The notes under the pieces were generated by a model, which worked only from the letters and a program-made list of their open reading frames with translations, was not told where the DNA came from and did no database searches. The translations under genes were made by a program, and so were the position numbers. From Rhizoclosmatium globosum (lineage: Eukaryota; Chytridiomycota; Chytridiomycetes; Chytridiales; Chytriomycetaceae): a stretch of DNA of 29,314 bases. Where the stretch lies: positions 1-29,314 of the forward strand of contig MCGO01000344.1 of assembly GCA_002104985.1 (NCBI GenBank), given 5' to 3'. Shown here one piece after another: positions 13,567 to 24,405 of this stretch (its first letter is position 1; every line of letters begins with the position of its first letter).

Positions 13567-16500
13567 CTAAAAGTTCCTCGTCGACCCTCCTTCTCCTTCA
13601 TGAATATTAAAGCACTTGTCGCCATACTGACAGTTTCCTCGACTCCAATAATGACATTTCCCTTTTGGCTTGATATCTTCCCGATTTTTTGTGAAACCGC
13701 CTCGTCCTCGACCACTGAAACTACCACCGCGACCGAATTGCTGTTGTTGCGACGGGAGTGGTTGTCCTTGTCGAGAAGAATCCGATGCAACACGTTTGTT
13801 ACGGTTCCATTCGTCCGTATCGTCATCTTGACGGGGATGTTTGTTGGCAGAGTTGTACATGTTCGCCTGTTGTTGAAAGGCAGCGAGGCCAGCAAGTAAC
13901 GCCGGAGCAGGTTGTTGCTGCTGTTGGGCTTGTTGGAAGGGGTATTGCTGTGGTTGGGGTGCTTGCGACTGTTGCTGCTGCGCTTGTTGCAGGTTTTGCA
14001 AGAATGCAGCGATTCCGGGAGCGACGGGAGCTGAGTTGTTGAAGTTTTGGGCGACAGCTGGTGGAGGTGGAGGTGGCATGGCCGGCGGAAACCCAAAGTT
14101 TGTTGGTTGTTGGTGTTGTTGCGGAGCTTGAGGCGCGAGTTTGCTCAACAGGTTCGCAAGTTGAGGAGGGACTCCACCAACAACAGCAGGGGATTGATTC
14201 GGTTGTTGTAAAAATGAAGGTAAAGAAGATGGTGCAGTCGTGACAGGTTGAGGTTGTTGCAGAAACGAAGGAAACTGAGTAGGAGGAGTTGGTGCTGTTG
14301 GAGGAGCAACTCCCAACGACCTCAACAAGTTTGAAACATCAGCTTTCGGTGGTTGCTGCTGTTGTTGTTGTAGCGATGATAATAGTCCAAGCACAGAAAC
14401 AGGTGTTGTTGGAGTTGTCTGAGGTTGCTGATTTCCGGAAAACAATGCGCTAAGGCCACCCAGTCCACTCAATAGCGGTGCAACAGTTACAGCTTGTGCA
14501 GGTACATCTGCCGGATCATCCAAAGGAATCATAATAACTTCCCGCGGCTCCACGCGCATATCGTCATCTTCTCCATAGTCCTCATCTAAATCAGTAGGAT
14601 TGGCTGGAATTTCCGAGTCCTCGTAATACGTGACACTCATCACATTCCTCTCTCGATCTTCTTGATTTTTCGTCTCTGGTGTTTCAGTGACAGGCAAGTG
14701 AACGCTCATTGCCATTACTACAAACAAATTAACTCTACTACCACAATCCCAACAATCAAATACTTACATCTCAGCTGCTCCACTCTCCATTTGCTTTGAC
14801 TTCCCTAGCACCTCCACTTCCCCCAACCCCACTCCCAAACGCTATCCGGCCTTCTCCACGCTCACTATCTCTCGCGCTCTTATTCTTGAAATGCCTATCC
14901 CCAGCCGCCATAACATCATCATCGATATTGAAATACCGTGTCTTGACTAGCTCTGCGGCAAACGTGACCGCCTTCCGTTTCTTGCGCGGGTGCAAAGGGT
15001 CAACGTCGGTGTTACAGTAGATGATAAAATTGATTTGACGCCGTGTTCATTGAGTACGACGGGGGCAGGGGGTTCCGGTGTAGCTTCCTTTTCGGGTGGA
15101 GTTGGTTCAGGGGCTGCTTTCTTGCGATAACTGAAGGATGCAAATTTGGGTTCCGTGGCTAAAGTTGCGGAGGTGGAAGTCGGCGACGGTTCGGCAGGGG
15201 TTGTAGTGGATGGAGCAGACGTTTTGATTTTGGCAAGAAGGGCGTCGGCTTTTGCTTTTTGCTCCGCGGCGATTGCGTCTTCTTTTTCTTTTTGGGCTCT
15301 CCTCCTTTCTTCAAGGTAATGGTTTTCGGTCGGCAGGTGCGGGCAGGTGCGGGCGCGGGCTCTGGTTCTGGTGTGGATTTGGGGCATTTTGTTTTGCAAC
15401 AACGTCGGTCCATATTTTCGTCACTTTGGCCGAGAGCTCCTTTACGCTACCTTCGTTCAAGGTAATAATTAGTTATTTTGTTTCGTCATTTGAATAAAAC
15501 AAACCATCTGCGTTTCAACTTTTCCTAATCCAGCAACGACTCGTCCAAGTTTGGTAACCGCAAGACCTTCAACGCTGACCGGCAGTTTCTCCAGCAAATT
15601 CAACACATCTTTCACCAACTCCCACTCCTGCATCTTTAGCCTCCAACAACCACTTTTTCAGTAGAATCAGTCCACGGAACTCTTTCGTCTGTGCAAATCT
15701 TGATAAAAGGGAAAGTTTGTTAGCACGTTGTCAGAACACTTGAGTGGAATACTTACGCCTCATAAAATTCAGGCGACACTTCCTCCTCGCTTAAGTCAAG
15801 ACGAAGTCGTTTCTCAACGACAGTCTGTGCCGTGGACAGGAACCTTAAATACTTGATGACATATGCGGGGTCTTCAAAGTCAATATCATCGAAAGTGATT
15901 TGGGCAGGAGCAGCGGATGTAACAGTCTCTGAGAGTGCAGGAGTCGTTGGTGTTGTGTTTAACGGTGGTGGTGCTCCTGCTGATGTTGTGGAATTTGCAT
16001 CGGCTGCAGATTCATCAGAGGCAATAGAGCTTGCTCTTTGGAAGGTTGAGGTGTTGTTATTGGATTGGACGGCGACACCAGATTCCTTAAGTTTAGAACG
16101 TTCCCTCGACATCCATTTGCGAACCTAATGTTGTTAGGTTATTTGTCATGTGTTGTTGGCAAAACTGGAGTCAAGTTTTCATGTGACAATTCCGGTCATT
16201 TCTGTAATTATTTACTCCACGGACTTTTCCTTGCTCACACTGTGAACGAAAATCTTCTAAAAGCTTGGAACAAGACATACCTGCTCATAAGTCAAACCAA
16301 TATTCCTTGCCAAAAACTCCATCGCTTCGCGATCGGGATTATGATTCCGGTCAAACATTGTTCTCATTTCAGCCGTCTGTTCATTTGAAAACCGGGAAAC
16401 AGATCGCGCACCAGTTGGTCCGGACGTGGGGAGTGCGGCAATAGTTTGTTGAGGGAATGATTGCTGGGGTGCAGAATTTGCAAGTGAATTGTGTTGTTGC

Positions 16501-17013
16501 TGCTGTTGATTTTGGTGCGGCTGGTTATACATAAATGACTGTGGGACTGTGTATGGATTGAAGGGGAAATCGTGTCAGCAAAAAGAGCAAATACTTGGAG
16601 AATATAAGGTGTGCTGGTTTATAGTTGATGCAGTTTGTTCTTGCCACAAAGTACGCGTACTGTCTGTGATGAGGCGTGATCCCATTCGTATCAATAGTGA
16701 TATGCGCAGTCTTCTACATCATCTCTCTTCTCTCTCTCTATCTCTCTTTTTCTCTCTCTGTGCAAACGAGAGCTTTATTAGCATTATTATTACCTGAGCT
16801 AACACCATAAAGCACTGGCGGCTGTACGTTCCGATGAGGCCTCTGAGTTGCCAGTGATTGAGGCTGCACGTGACCCGCCGGGACTTGGTTCGATTGATCC
16901 CACTGCGCTTCGAGCGGCGGGGCCAGGTCTTGTAACGGCTGTGACTGGACAAGCATCGATTGGGTCTGTTGGTTGCGCTGGAGCTCCGCAAGAAAGCGGT
17001 TCATATCATCCAT
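13567..17013 (-). CDS. PNUTS/Ref2/LUMINIDEPENDENS-like PP1 regulatory subunit with homeodomain-like, TFIIS-N, RVxF and CCCH modules
   Basis: Minus strand, start ATG 17013 (MDDMNRFLAELQ), TAG at 13567-13569. Exons: 17013-16794, 16546-16281, 16124-15757, 15698-15505, about 15450-14768, then about 14709-13567. In order: a Gln-rich N-terminus; a homeodomain-like segment (RFSNEQTAEMRTMF ... VRKWMSRERSKLK) that lacks the invariant Asn51; a TFIIS-N/LW domain (LLKKWLLEAKD, LLEKLPVSVEGLAVTKLG); an RVxF-type PP1 docking motif followed by a hydrophobic pair (KRKAVTFAAELVKTRYFNI); the segment SVTYYEDSEIPANPTDL; long Gln/Pro-rich tracts; and a C-terminal C-x7-C-x5-C-x3-H zinc finger (KCHYWSRGNCQYGDKC). 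PNUTS-type proteins hold PP1 in the transcription-termination phosphatase module. One-base frame breaks are needed near 15629, 15330, 15030 and 14790. Tail-to-tail with MCM6 (172 bases apart). Confidence 0.85.
16715..16768. repeat. CT-rich microsatellite in an intron
   Basis: Imperfect (TC)n tract interrupted by A and T4-5 runs, inside the first intron (16793-16547) of the PNUTS-like gene. Confidence 0.7.
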
Positions 17014-17200
17014 CTTTTCTTGTTTTGAGTGAGTGTGAGTGAGAGAGAGAGGATGTCTTTGCGGGTCTTTTTCTCTATCTTTCTTTCTCTTCTTTTTGCA
17101 GCCGAGTCGAAGAAGCAACGAAGGCTGTTTGTTAGTCGTTGTTGATGGTCAAGTCTCGTTTCGCAAAAAGAAGTTGAGTTTCAAAAAGGAACCACGTCCA
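17014..17200. promoter_or_regulatory. Divergent intergenic region between PNUTS-like and SARNP-like genes
   Basis: About 187 bases between two outward-facing starts. The segment 17035-17100 is rich in GA and CTTT tracts. Shared promoter use is inferred only from the layout. Confidence 0.4.
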
Positions 17201-18203
17201 ATGTTCCACACAAGAGACGCTCTTACAAAGAAGCGCGTCGTGGATTTGAAACAAGGTTGGTTGGCTGAGTCTCTTTTTAATCCTGGCGTTGCTCTAATTG
17301 GCCAACCAGAGCTCTCCACTTTGGGACTACCTCAACAGGAAACAAGAATGCTCTCATTGATCGCTTGATTGAACATTATTCTGATTCCGTTGATTCGGAC
17401 CATCCACCACAATCTAATCCTACTGTTGCCCCAGTGACTGCTCAACCTGCTGCGGATACTTCAACACCAACCCAAACCCAGCCAAAATCGAACGCTCCCA
17501 CCAAACTCGATCAATCAATCTCAAACGACCATCAAATTATGCTTCAGCGACGGGCGGCCCGTTTTGGTTTAGCTACTCTCTCAGACGACATTCTCGAAGC
17601 ACGCGCACGTCGCTTTGGACTCAAACCCGCCGTCGATGAAGAAACTCTGAAACTAAAACGAGCGAAAAGATTTGGTTTGAATCTAGAAGAGGAGGAAGTT
17701 GAAAAGACTCGGAAACGAATGGAACGTTTTGGTTGTGTCGTCAACAACATCATATCCTGCACACATGCATTTCTGTCTCATTCACACTCAAATGGAGTCG
17801 CTGCGGCTGCTGTTTTGGATCCTGATATTCTGCAAAGAAGGGCTCAAAGATTTGGTCTATCCCTCTACACTCCCATCCCTCCATCCCTTCATTCTACTAC
17901 TTCCATCTCAAACTCATCGTCTCATCGTGGATCGAATCGACTAAAGCCATATCATGTCCCACCATCCAACACGAATTCTGGTGCCATCATTTCAGCCATC
18001 ATCGATCCAAACACATTGAAAAAGAGAGCAGAGAGGTTTGGAGCTGTCTCGATTTCGTATGGTACGTACTTGTGCTTATAATTTGTATTGTTGGCTGGAG
18101 TGACGTGATAATACGTCAGTGTACTGACGTTTGTTGTTCAGATTTTGACCAGCGTTTGAAGCAACGCGCTGAACGTTTCGGCATTGCTGCGGCGTCGTTA
18201 TGA
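17201..18203 (+). CDS. SAP-domain mRNP protein of the SARNP (CIP29)/Tho1 family
   Basis: Start ATG 17201 (MFHTRDALTKKRVVDLKQ). An intron at 17256-17309 splits the SAP domain, which continues ELSTLGLPQQ / GNKNALIDRLIEH and fits the K-x-x-L...G-x-K-x-x-L-x-x-R-L pattern of DNA/RNA-binding SAP domains. The frame must gain one base at about 17338 (CAGGAAAC, expected CAGGGAAAC). A linker follows, then seven R-x-x-RFG repeats (RAARFGL, RARRFGL, RAKRFGL, RMERFG, RAQRFGL, RAERFGA, RAERFGI), the hallmark of the SARNP/Tho1 C-terminal half that binds the mRNA-export ATPase UAP56/Sub2. The last intron is 18062-18141; stop TGA 18201-18203. A further intron over about 17735-17806 is possible, since the sequence after RMERFG is unlike the rest. 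Expected role: TREX-linked mRNA packaging and export in the nucleus. Confidence 0.85.
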
Positions 18204-18347
18204 TTTCCTGCCATAATTTTTGAACATGTCAATATAAGTGATTCAATATTCAGCTCGTTCGGAAACCACCAACCAAATCAATAAATTGTCGTCTTTTAAA
18301 CTCATCCGTTTTCATTTATTCGTTCACGATTTTGAACTCGCCAGTAT

Positions 18348-19157
18348 CTAATGCGTCCAAGCCTCAACACGCAAACGCCAATAATCCAGAGTCCAAACAC
18401 CTTGTGAATCACACAAAACAGGTCTCAACTGCTCCACAATCTCATTCTTCAACTCCTCTCGTTCTTCGTCACTTCCTAACACGTCCATAAACGCCATTCC
18501 AAACGTATCCAACCATCCCTTCAATCCAGCTTCCAACAAAACAGTCGGTCTACCCACAAGCGTCGCGGTCACATCAGTAAACCCATTCTTCTCCAATAAA
18601 AGCTTGTATTCTGCCGGACTGGGGAAATACCAAGGCGACACAGCCCATCCATCAAACCCACGCTTATTGAGTCCATTAATCAACGCTGCATGAACACTCG
18701 CAATGTTTAAGAACCCTCCAAATTCAGCAACAAAACGACCTTGATGGTTTGACTTCAAGACGGCTCGGATTCCTCGGACGACTTGAGCGGGAGACTTCTT
18801 CATCCAGTGGAGAGCGGCGTTTGAAAAGACGGCATCAAACTTGTCGGTTGCAGTTCCCCATTCCGAAGTGTGTAGATCGTGGCTGTCCAAAACACTGTAA
18901 GTATCCGCAGAATGGGGAAGTTCTCCTTGCTTGACGAATCATATCGGGACTGGCGTCGTTTGCAACCACAATGGCACCAGATAACCGGATGCGTTCAGTC
19001 AAGATTCCATCACCACACCCAATGTCCATGATTCTTTCACCAGGTTTTGGAGCGAGGCTTCAAGGATTGGAGTTCCGAGTTGTGGCACAAACGAGGCATG
19101 TTGCGAGTAGGCCTTGGGAGACCAAGTGTAAGTTGTTGAAGTTGTGGTTGTAGTCAT
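18348..19157 (-). CDS. Class I SAM-dependent methyltransferase (UbiE/trans-aconitate methyltransferase-like)
   Basis: Minus strand from ATG 19157 (TYTWSPKAYSQHASFVPQLG) to TAG at 18350-18348. Motif I is DIGCGDG with the usual preceding KPGERIM; motif II is ANDASPDMI; FDAVFSNAALHWM is the motif IV/post-IV region; GGFLNIASVHAALINGL and PWYFPSPAEYKLLLEKNGF are typical of small-molecule methyltransferases annotated as trans-aconitate methyltransferase-like or Methyltransf_11/25. The substrate cannot be told from sequence. Two one-base frame breaks bracket the SAM-binding block: one base missing near 19060 (GAAGC, expected GAAAGC) and one extra (or two missing) near 18928. They cancel out, so the N- and C-terminal parts share a frame. 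Length would be about 270 residues, normal for the family. Tail-to-tail with the SARNP-like gene, 144 bases apart. Could be a young pseudogene, but neighbouring genes show the same type of break. Confidence 0.75.
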
Positions 19158-19944
19158 TTTTTGGTTATTATGTTTTGTGAATGCTTGATTTTTGGTTTGA
19201 TTTTTAAGTGTTCAGATTATAAATAACAGGTTCCAAATTATTAACACTTGAAAAATACAGCTCCAGCCATTATTAATAAGAAAAAACCAAGGCTGGAGCC
19301 TGGCTCCCCACTCATTGTGAGTCATAATAGTAAGCAGAAGTGGGCTTCAACTTGTAAGATGGCAAAAAAGTGTTTTTAGTGGCAGAGGTATATCTCATTC
19401 CTGACTTCTATTTGTTTCATAGCATACAGAGTAGAAATGCCAGCTCCAAAGCTCCCTCTGCAGCGCCTATCCCACATAACGTTTTGATCAGGAAGATAAG
19501 ACATATGTTAGGAGAGACAAGGGCTGTGATATACTGCAATGAATGCATACATTGTTTTCCGTATATACGTTTTCCCAAATTTCAAACACATTGTGATCAA
19601 TCAATGCAAGATCAATTGTTTTCAATTGCAAATCAATCTCTTGGTTTTCTGTACAGCTTTAGTTCTGTGGTATCATGCTTAAGATTGGTTGATTTTTGAA
19701 TTGGTAGCAAGCTTTTAACCTTCCATAAGTTAAAATGAGATCATCTTGTTTTAGTAAAAGCCAAAAACAGGGGAATTTGAAAGATTGAGGCAAGACGTGG
19801 GAAACGGTTCCACGTGTTTCAAAAAATTTCTTTAAATGTGAGCACACCCAAGATCCAATGGCTTGCAGTTCAGAATACAGCCACTGGCACCTGTTGACCC
19901 AATGCTGGATCATCTCCAATTTGCAGCAAGGTATTGCGGATTCT
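19158..19944. other. Intergenic stretch; start of repeat-rich region
   Basis: A/T-rich, no recognisable gene. It should hold the methyltransferase promoter. It contains a hairpin-capable inverted repeat at 19261-19300: GCTCCAGCC and GGCTGGAGC separated by about 22 bases. Short frames (for example one with CNECIHC at about 19550) match no family I know. Confidence 0.5.
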
Positions 19945-20021
19945 AATAAATACCCAGCTAAAGCTGGGGCGTGATCCTGGCTGGGTTCCTTCAGAAATGA
20001 ACAAATGTTTTTATTTAATGT
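19945..20021 (+). repeat. Hairpin-bearing repeat motif, copy 1
   Basis: Begins AATAAATACCCAGCTAAAGC and continues TGGGGCGTGATCCTGGCTGG. It contains a perfect 7-bp stem CCCAGCT-AA-AGCTGGG, then GGTTCCTTCAGAAA and a TTTATTTAAT tail. A near-identical copy lies at 20939-21014 in the same orientation. Confidence 0.8.
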
Positions 20022-20027
20022 TTATTA

Positions 20028-20943
20028 CCTGGCTGGGTATACCAGCCAGGGGTTTCTTCTGCGATGTGTGTGCAGGCGAGTCGAACCTTTCGGCAGAACC
20101 TCAACCGTGGGAAGCTCCAGTATGTTTTTTTGGGTGTCTTTTTCCTCAAGTCCTGCTTTTTCTGAGGGCAAAACCGGATCCCCAACCACACAATATCCAC
20201 TCCAAACAAATCGTAAATAAAGTAAAAGTATTATTAAAGTGTTGAATAAGAGGCGGTGGTCGTGAGGCAGGCAGAAACCAAAACCTTCAAAACCTATCTC
20301 CTCCCTCAATTTTCTCGTGATTCCCCTCCAACTTTATTAAATGATGAAAGACTAAAATCCAAAGGCAACCTAGAGCCGTTTTTTTCGATAACGGCTCAGG
20401 GTCCCGAGTTGCGCGTGTTGGGTTCGAGGTGTGTGCCCCGCCGGAGCTCCTTTATTCTTTGTTCGATCGTTTCGATATTTTAACCAGTAATATAAATTAA
20501 TTTTATTAATTGTTTGCTTAAGTTTCAGCCAAATCGCGTTAGCCGTTCCCGAGTCGCAGCCAAGTGGTGTTCAAACCCAAACTCAAACCACAATTCTGGT
20601 CTAAATACAAGACCATAGAACGTCATACTTTCTCTTAAGAATAAATCAATATTAATTCATCGATTTATTAAGACCTCGTCGCGATCTGGGTAAACTCCAA
20701 AAATACTTGTTCTTTTTCAGACTGAAGTTGGGTTCTCGTCCACAACCTTCCAGCACATTCTACACTCTGCCCAAATATTCCCACCATTAAAAAGTATTAA
20801 TACACGTTTATTTTCCATTGTTTAGCAAAAACGAGACCCCTGTCTAAAATATCCAGTTTCATTTGAGATGCCCTCGTGCAGAACTACTGCAACGTCTCCA
20901 AAGTAATTGGAATAACTCAGCTCCTTTGTCGACTTTTTAAATA
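20028..20943 (+). repeat. Left arm of a long imperfect inverted repeat (fold-back element)
   Basis: Pairs with the reverse complement of 21015-21731. Matching landmarks, outer to inner: the palindrome CCTGGCTGGGTATACCAGCC at 20028; GTTTCTTCTGC; CGGCAGAACCTCAACCGTGG; GGATCCCCAACCA; GTGTTGAATAAGAGG; TTCGATATTTTAACCAG; AACGAGACCC; CTCCAAAGTAATTGGAATAA; TTTTTAAATA. It has about 190 extra bases (roughly 20245-20440) absent from the right arm. No protein-coding potential is seen. Confidence 0.8.
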
Positions 20944-21014
20944 CCCAGCTAAAGCTGGGGCGTGATCCTGGCTGGGTTCCTTCAGAAAGTAAGAAAACGT
21001 ATTTATTTAATCTT
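20939..21014 (+). repeat. Hairpin-bearing repeat motif, copy 2 (loop of the fold-back)
   Basis: Direct copy of 19945-20021, lying between the two inverted arms. It contains CCCAGCTAAAGCTGGGG and GATCCTGGCTGGGTTCCTTC, ending in an A/T-rich tail. Confidence 0.8.
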
Positions 21015-21731
21015 TATTTAAAAAGACAAAGGATTTAAGTTATTCCAATTACTTTGGAGACGATGCGGTAGTTCTGGACGATAGCATCTCAAATGAAACG
21101 ACAAGGGTCTCGTTTTTGCTAAACAAAAGAAAATAAACGTGTATTAATGCGTTTTAATGGTAGGAATATTTGGGGAGGGTGTAGAATGTGCTGGAAGGTT
21201 GTGGAAGACAACCCAAGTTCAGTCCAAAAAAGTGAAGTATTTTTTGAGTTAATTCAGATCCCGACGAGGACTTAATAAACCGACAAATTAATATTGTTTT
21301 ATTACTAAGAGAAAGTATGATGTTCTATAGTCTTGTATTTAGACCAGGGTTGTGGTTTGAATTTGGGTTTGAACACCACTTGGCTGCGACTCGGGAACGG
21401 CTGAAGCGATATGGCTGAAACTTTAGAGAACAAATAATAAAGTTGATATTAATATCTGGTTAAAATATCGAAACGATCGAAGAAAGAATAAAGGAGCTGC
21501 GCCGAGGCCCACACCTCAACCGCCGTCACTCCCCTCTTATTCAACACTTTAATGTAAGCTTTATTTTATGAATGATACGTTTTCTTCACATATGTTTTGG
21601 TTGGGGATCCGGTTTTGTCCTCGGCAAAAAAACACCAGAGCTTCCCACGGTTGAGGTTCTGCCAAAAGGTTCGACCCTCGCCCACACACACACACGCAGA
21701 AGAAACCCCTGACTGGGTAAACCCAGCCAGG
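21015..21731 (-). repeat. Right arm of the long imperfect inverted repeat
   Basis: Reverse-complement partner of 20028-20943. It runs from TATTTAAAAAGACAAAGG (inner end) to AGAAACCCCTGACTGGGT and AAACCCAGCCAGG (outer end). A short (CA)n tract lies at about 21684-21696. Substitutions and small indels are scattered throughout, so the duplication is not recent. Confidence 0.8.
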
Positions 21732-22989
21732 AAATCAACAAGGATTTCTATGGTTTGCAAGACCCTCTTAGAGGTGGTTGCACTGTATAGAAGACCACTT
21801 TGTGACAAACATGGATTTTCTGATCCAGCATCTCTCAACCATATTGGACAAGAACATTGAACCAATTTAGACTCAAATCCATTTTTCCATATCATCTCTC
21901 TAAAGAGTGCAAGGTCATAAGAAGAAGGTATCAACTACTGTGTACGTGTGGAATTGGAGTTAGTTGTGAAAAGAGGAGTCTTATCGTGTGTTGAAGAGTT
22001 TGTTCAATCTTAGTCAATAAATAAAACAACTTTTGTTGATTTCCCACATCCTCTATGCCATAGCTGACACCATCATAAACATACACACCCTAGTCCCAAT
22101 TTCCAGCACTATCCAGGCTATAGCAGACACCTTCCTTGTGCAATCTATGAATGCTATCACCTTTTTTTGTGATGCCTTAATTGGCACCAGGGCACACCTG
22201 ACACCCATCTACAAAAAGCCGCCTCTGGAATCACATTCAGTCAAATTGGGCAACAATCTTGGCAGCAGTTCAAGTATTTATTGGAATTCTTTCAATTCTT
22301 ATCAGTGTGATATTGCAACAACTGTACTGATGGTACTTCCCATCCATTGACCATAATTTTTCTTGTATCTCCCACTTGCAAGGAGGCAACTATAATGGAG
22401 ACTTTGAGAGGACATTGATGTCATTAGAGATGTGCTGTATTTCTGACAGTCAAGACCACTGAGCAACGAACTGATACATAAAGAAAAACCTAACAAAAAT
22501 ATATACCAAAATGATACTCATCAACCCAAAATCTTTTACCGGTGGCCTCAACTGAATTTCTTTGTCCTCTTCAACATCATTATCAGAGGAGTCATTAACT
22601 TCCTTTCTATCTCCCTCATCCTGTTCCTCATCCTCATCCTTATCATCATCATCCTCTACCGCATCCTCTGTCTGCACTGTACTCACTAGACTAAACACTC
22701 ATACACACATCAACCAAGTACACAATGGGTAATCAGTAACGGAGGTCTTGGTTTATTAAAAGACTATCGACACTTTACTTACCATTAGAGTCTAGATTGA
22801 TCTTGATTTGAATTGTCAATATATTTAGTTCAGTGGGTGTGTAAACGGATGCAGTCGCCTTCGCTGCCGTAGTTTGATTCCCGCATAGAGCATTTTTCAC
22901 ACTTTAGACCATGAATCAATATTGCACGATACGGAACAGTAAGTGATAAAGAACAATAAATGACGATGCGAGGGACTTTAGCGGTAATT
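21732..22989. other. Repeat-region sequence without recognised gene
   Basis: No family recognised. A minus-strand frame at 22698-22450 is strikingly acidic (DDDDKDEDEEQDEGDR) and then hydrophobic. It could be part of a transposon protein or simple low-complexity sequence. Confidence 0.4.
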
Positions 22990-23500
22990 TCATCCCGGAT
23001 AAATCCAGCACATCTTTATTGATTGTTTTTGGAAGCCCAAAAAATCATGCCATATCCAGAAATCATATGACACAACAGCTTTCAGAATCACAGTTGCTCT
23101 CGTCTTTCCCTTTGTACTGTCCTTTCATCGCTTGAGGGCAATTCTTGCAAACCCAGTGCGTACAATCCAACAATCCTAACATGCCAGTGAAGCCTTGCTT
23201 AGCATTTTTGGTTAACAATCTTATCACTCCTATTCTGTTGGAGATTGTAGGTATTCTATCCAACAAAGAGTCAAAATGGATGCACAGAACCCATAACAGA
23301 GAACCTGCCATGCTGCACAGACCTTTTGCCATCCTGCTGGAAGTAAGAATTATTTGCAATGACAGTGTTGGCAATGTGATTGAGTAAAACCCTGAGCATT
23401 CAAAAGCGTCCACTGAAAATGATTCATTGTATCATGGCCATTTGAAGTAGTCGTCAAATAGAATTTGATAATCTTTTCAAACTCTCTGTAATATTTGGTG
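22990..23500 (-). mobile_element. PIF/Harbinger transposase remnant
   Basis: The minus strand reads GFTGMLGLLDCTHWVCKNCP, then QAMKGQYKGKDE, the first-aspartate block of the Harbinger DDE transposase (usual form GFPGMLGSIDCMHW.WKNCP). After a one-base frame change near 23100 it continues ATVILKAVVSYDFWIWHDFF and GLPKTINKDVLDLS, the next conserved block. Upstream (23480-23200) weaker similarity is visible (LFDDYFK, QKVCAAWQVLCYG) with an in-frame stop and frame changes. The rest of the catalytic domain (second D and E) is absent. It is a different, more diverged family member than the element at 26660-28933. Confidence 0.75.
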
Positions 23501-24405
23501 CTTGTCCCGGTATTGAGCCGCCATGCGAGTGTTGCTGTGTGGTTGAGTGATGAACAAAAGAGAGTAGCATTTCAAATGAGTCATTTTGGCCACCTATTTG
23601 AAGCATTTGACCCCATTAAGAAGAAGCTGGCTGATGGAGGTATGTGCCAGTGCGTGGAGGGAGTCAGGGGAGCAACTTTGCATTTGGTCTGTGATTTGGT
23701 AGATGGAGTGATGTGGAAAAATATAAATCAACCCTTTTTTTCTCAAGAGAACCTTTGCTTGGATATAACTGACAATTTTATCTTTTCACTAATGTAACTG
23801 TAAATGTCCACGTGCTTTTTGCCTCAATGTCTGCAGCAATATATTGCTCTCTTGAAAGAGAGTTTGTTTATGGACTCAAAATAGTTGAACGCAATGAAGT
23901 AGCCCAACAATCTCAAATATGCTACAAATTAATGCAACAGTAGTTTCAACAAATTTATGACTCTAGAACTATCCACGGAGGAGCCGAAGGCAGCTAGCTG
24001 TATATTGGAACTTGACCCAGTTGAAAAGGATCCCAAGAGATGAAAGCATGACTGTCCTAACATAATAAAAAATCAAGGGATAGGATTATTATGAGAAAGC
24101 TCTTAAGGACTGTCCCATCTCTGATTGATTGAATCTTATGTATCAATCTATCATCTGGTAAAGGCTCTGAGAACCTGGTTTATTTTGGTGAGGATTTGGT
24201 GTACATCTATTGTAAAGAACTTGCATGGAGAGAAAAGCTTCTGTCAGCATAGAAAAAGGCAAAAAATAAGTTTTGACTTCTCTAAGGAATTTAGTGAAAC
24301 TGTAGTGAAAATAAACAGGTCAGCAATCAACACTTTTGTGTCAGATATATTTAAACAGGTAAGTCCTCCAATCAAAACACAAAACTCACTTACTAGCATA
24401 TACAT
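23501..24405. other. Repeat-region sequence, with possible histone H2B-like remnant at 24128-24360
   Basis: No intact gene. A plus-strand frame at 23495-23797 is unrecognised. At 24128-24360 (+) two short blocks, IESYVSIYHLVK and KINRSAINTFVSDIFKQ, resemble histone H2B (ESY.IYIYKVLK and SSKAMSIMNSFVNDIFER) in the right order but with about 140 extra bases between them. The second block is followed directly by a consensus donor, GTAAGT. This assignment is tentative. Confidence 0.35.

Noticed and set aside
19370..19699. A 109-residue frame with CNECIHC as a zinc-finger transposon protein
   Set aside because: The cysteine spacing matches no family I know and the rest of the frame shows no conserved features.
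21660..21690. GGTTCGACCCT in the right fold-back arm as a pol III B box (SINE or tRNA origin)
   Set aside because: It is close to the consensus, but no convincing A box or tRNA-like fold lies at the right distance upstream.
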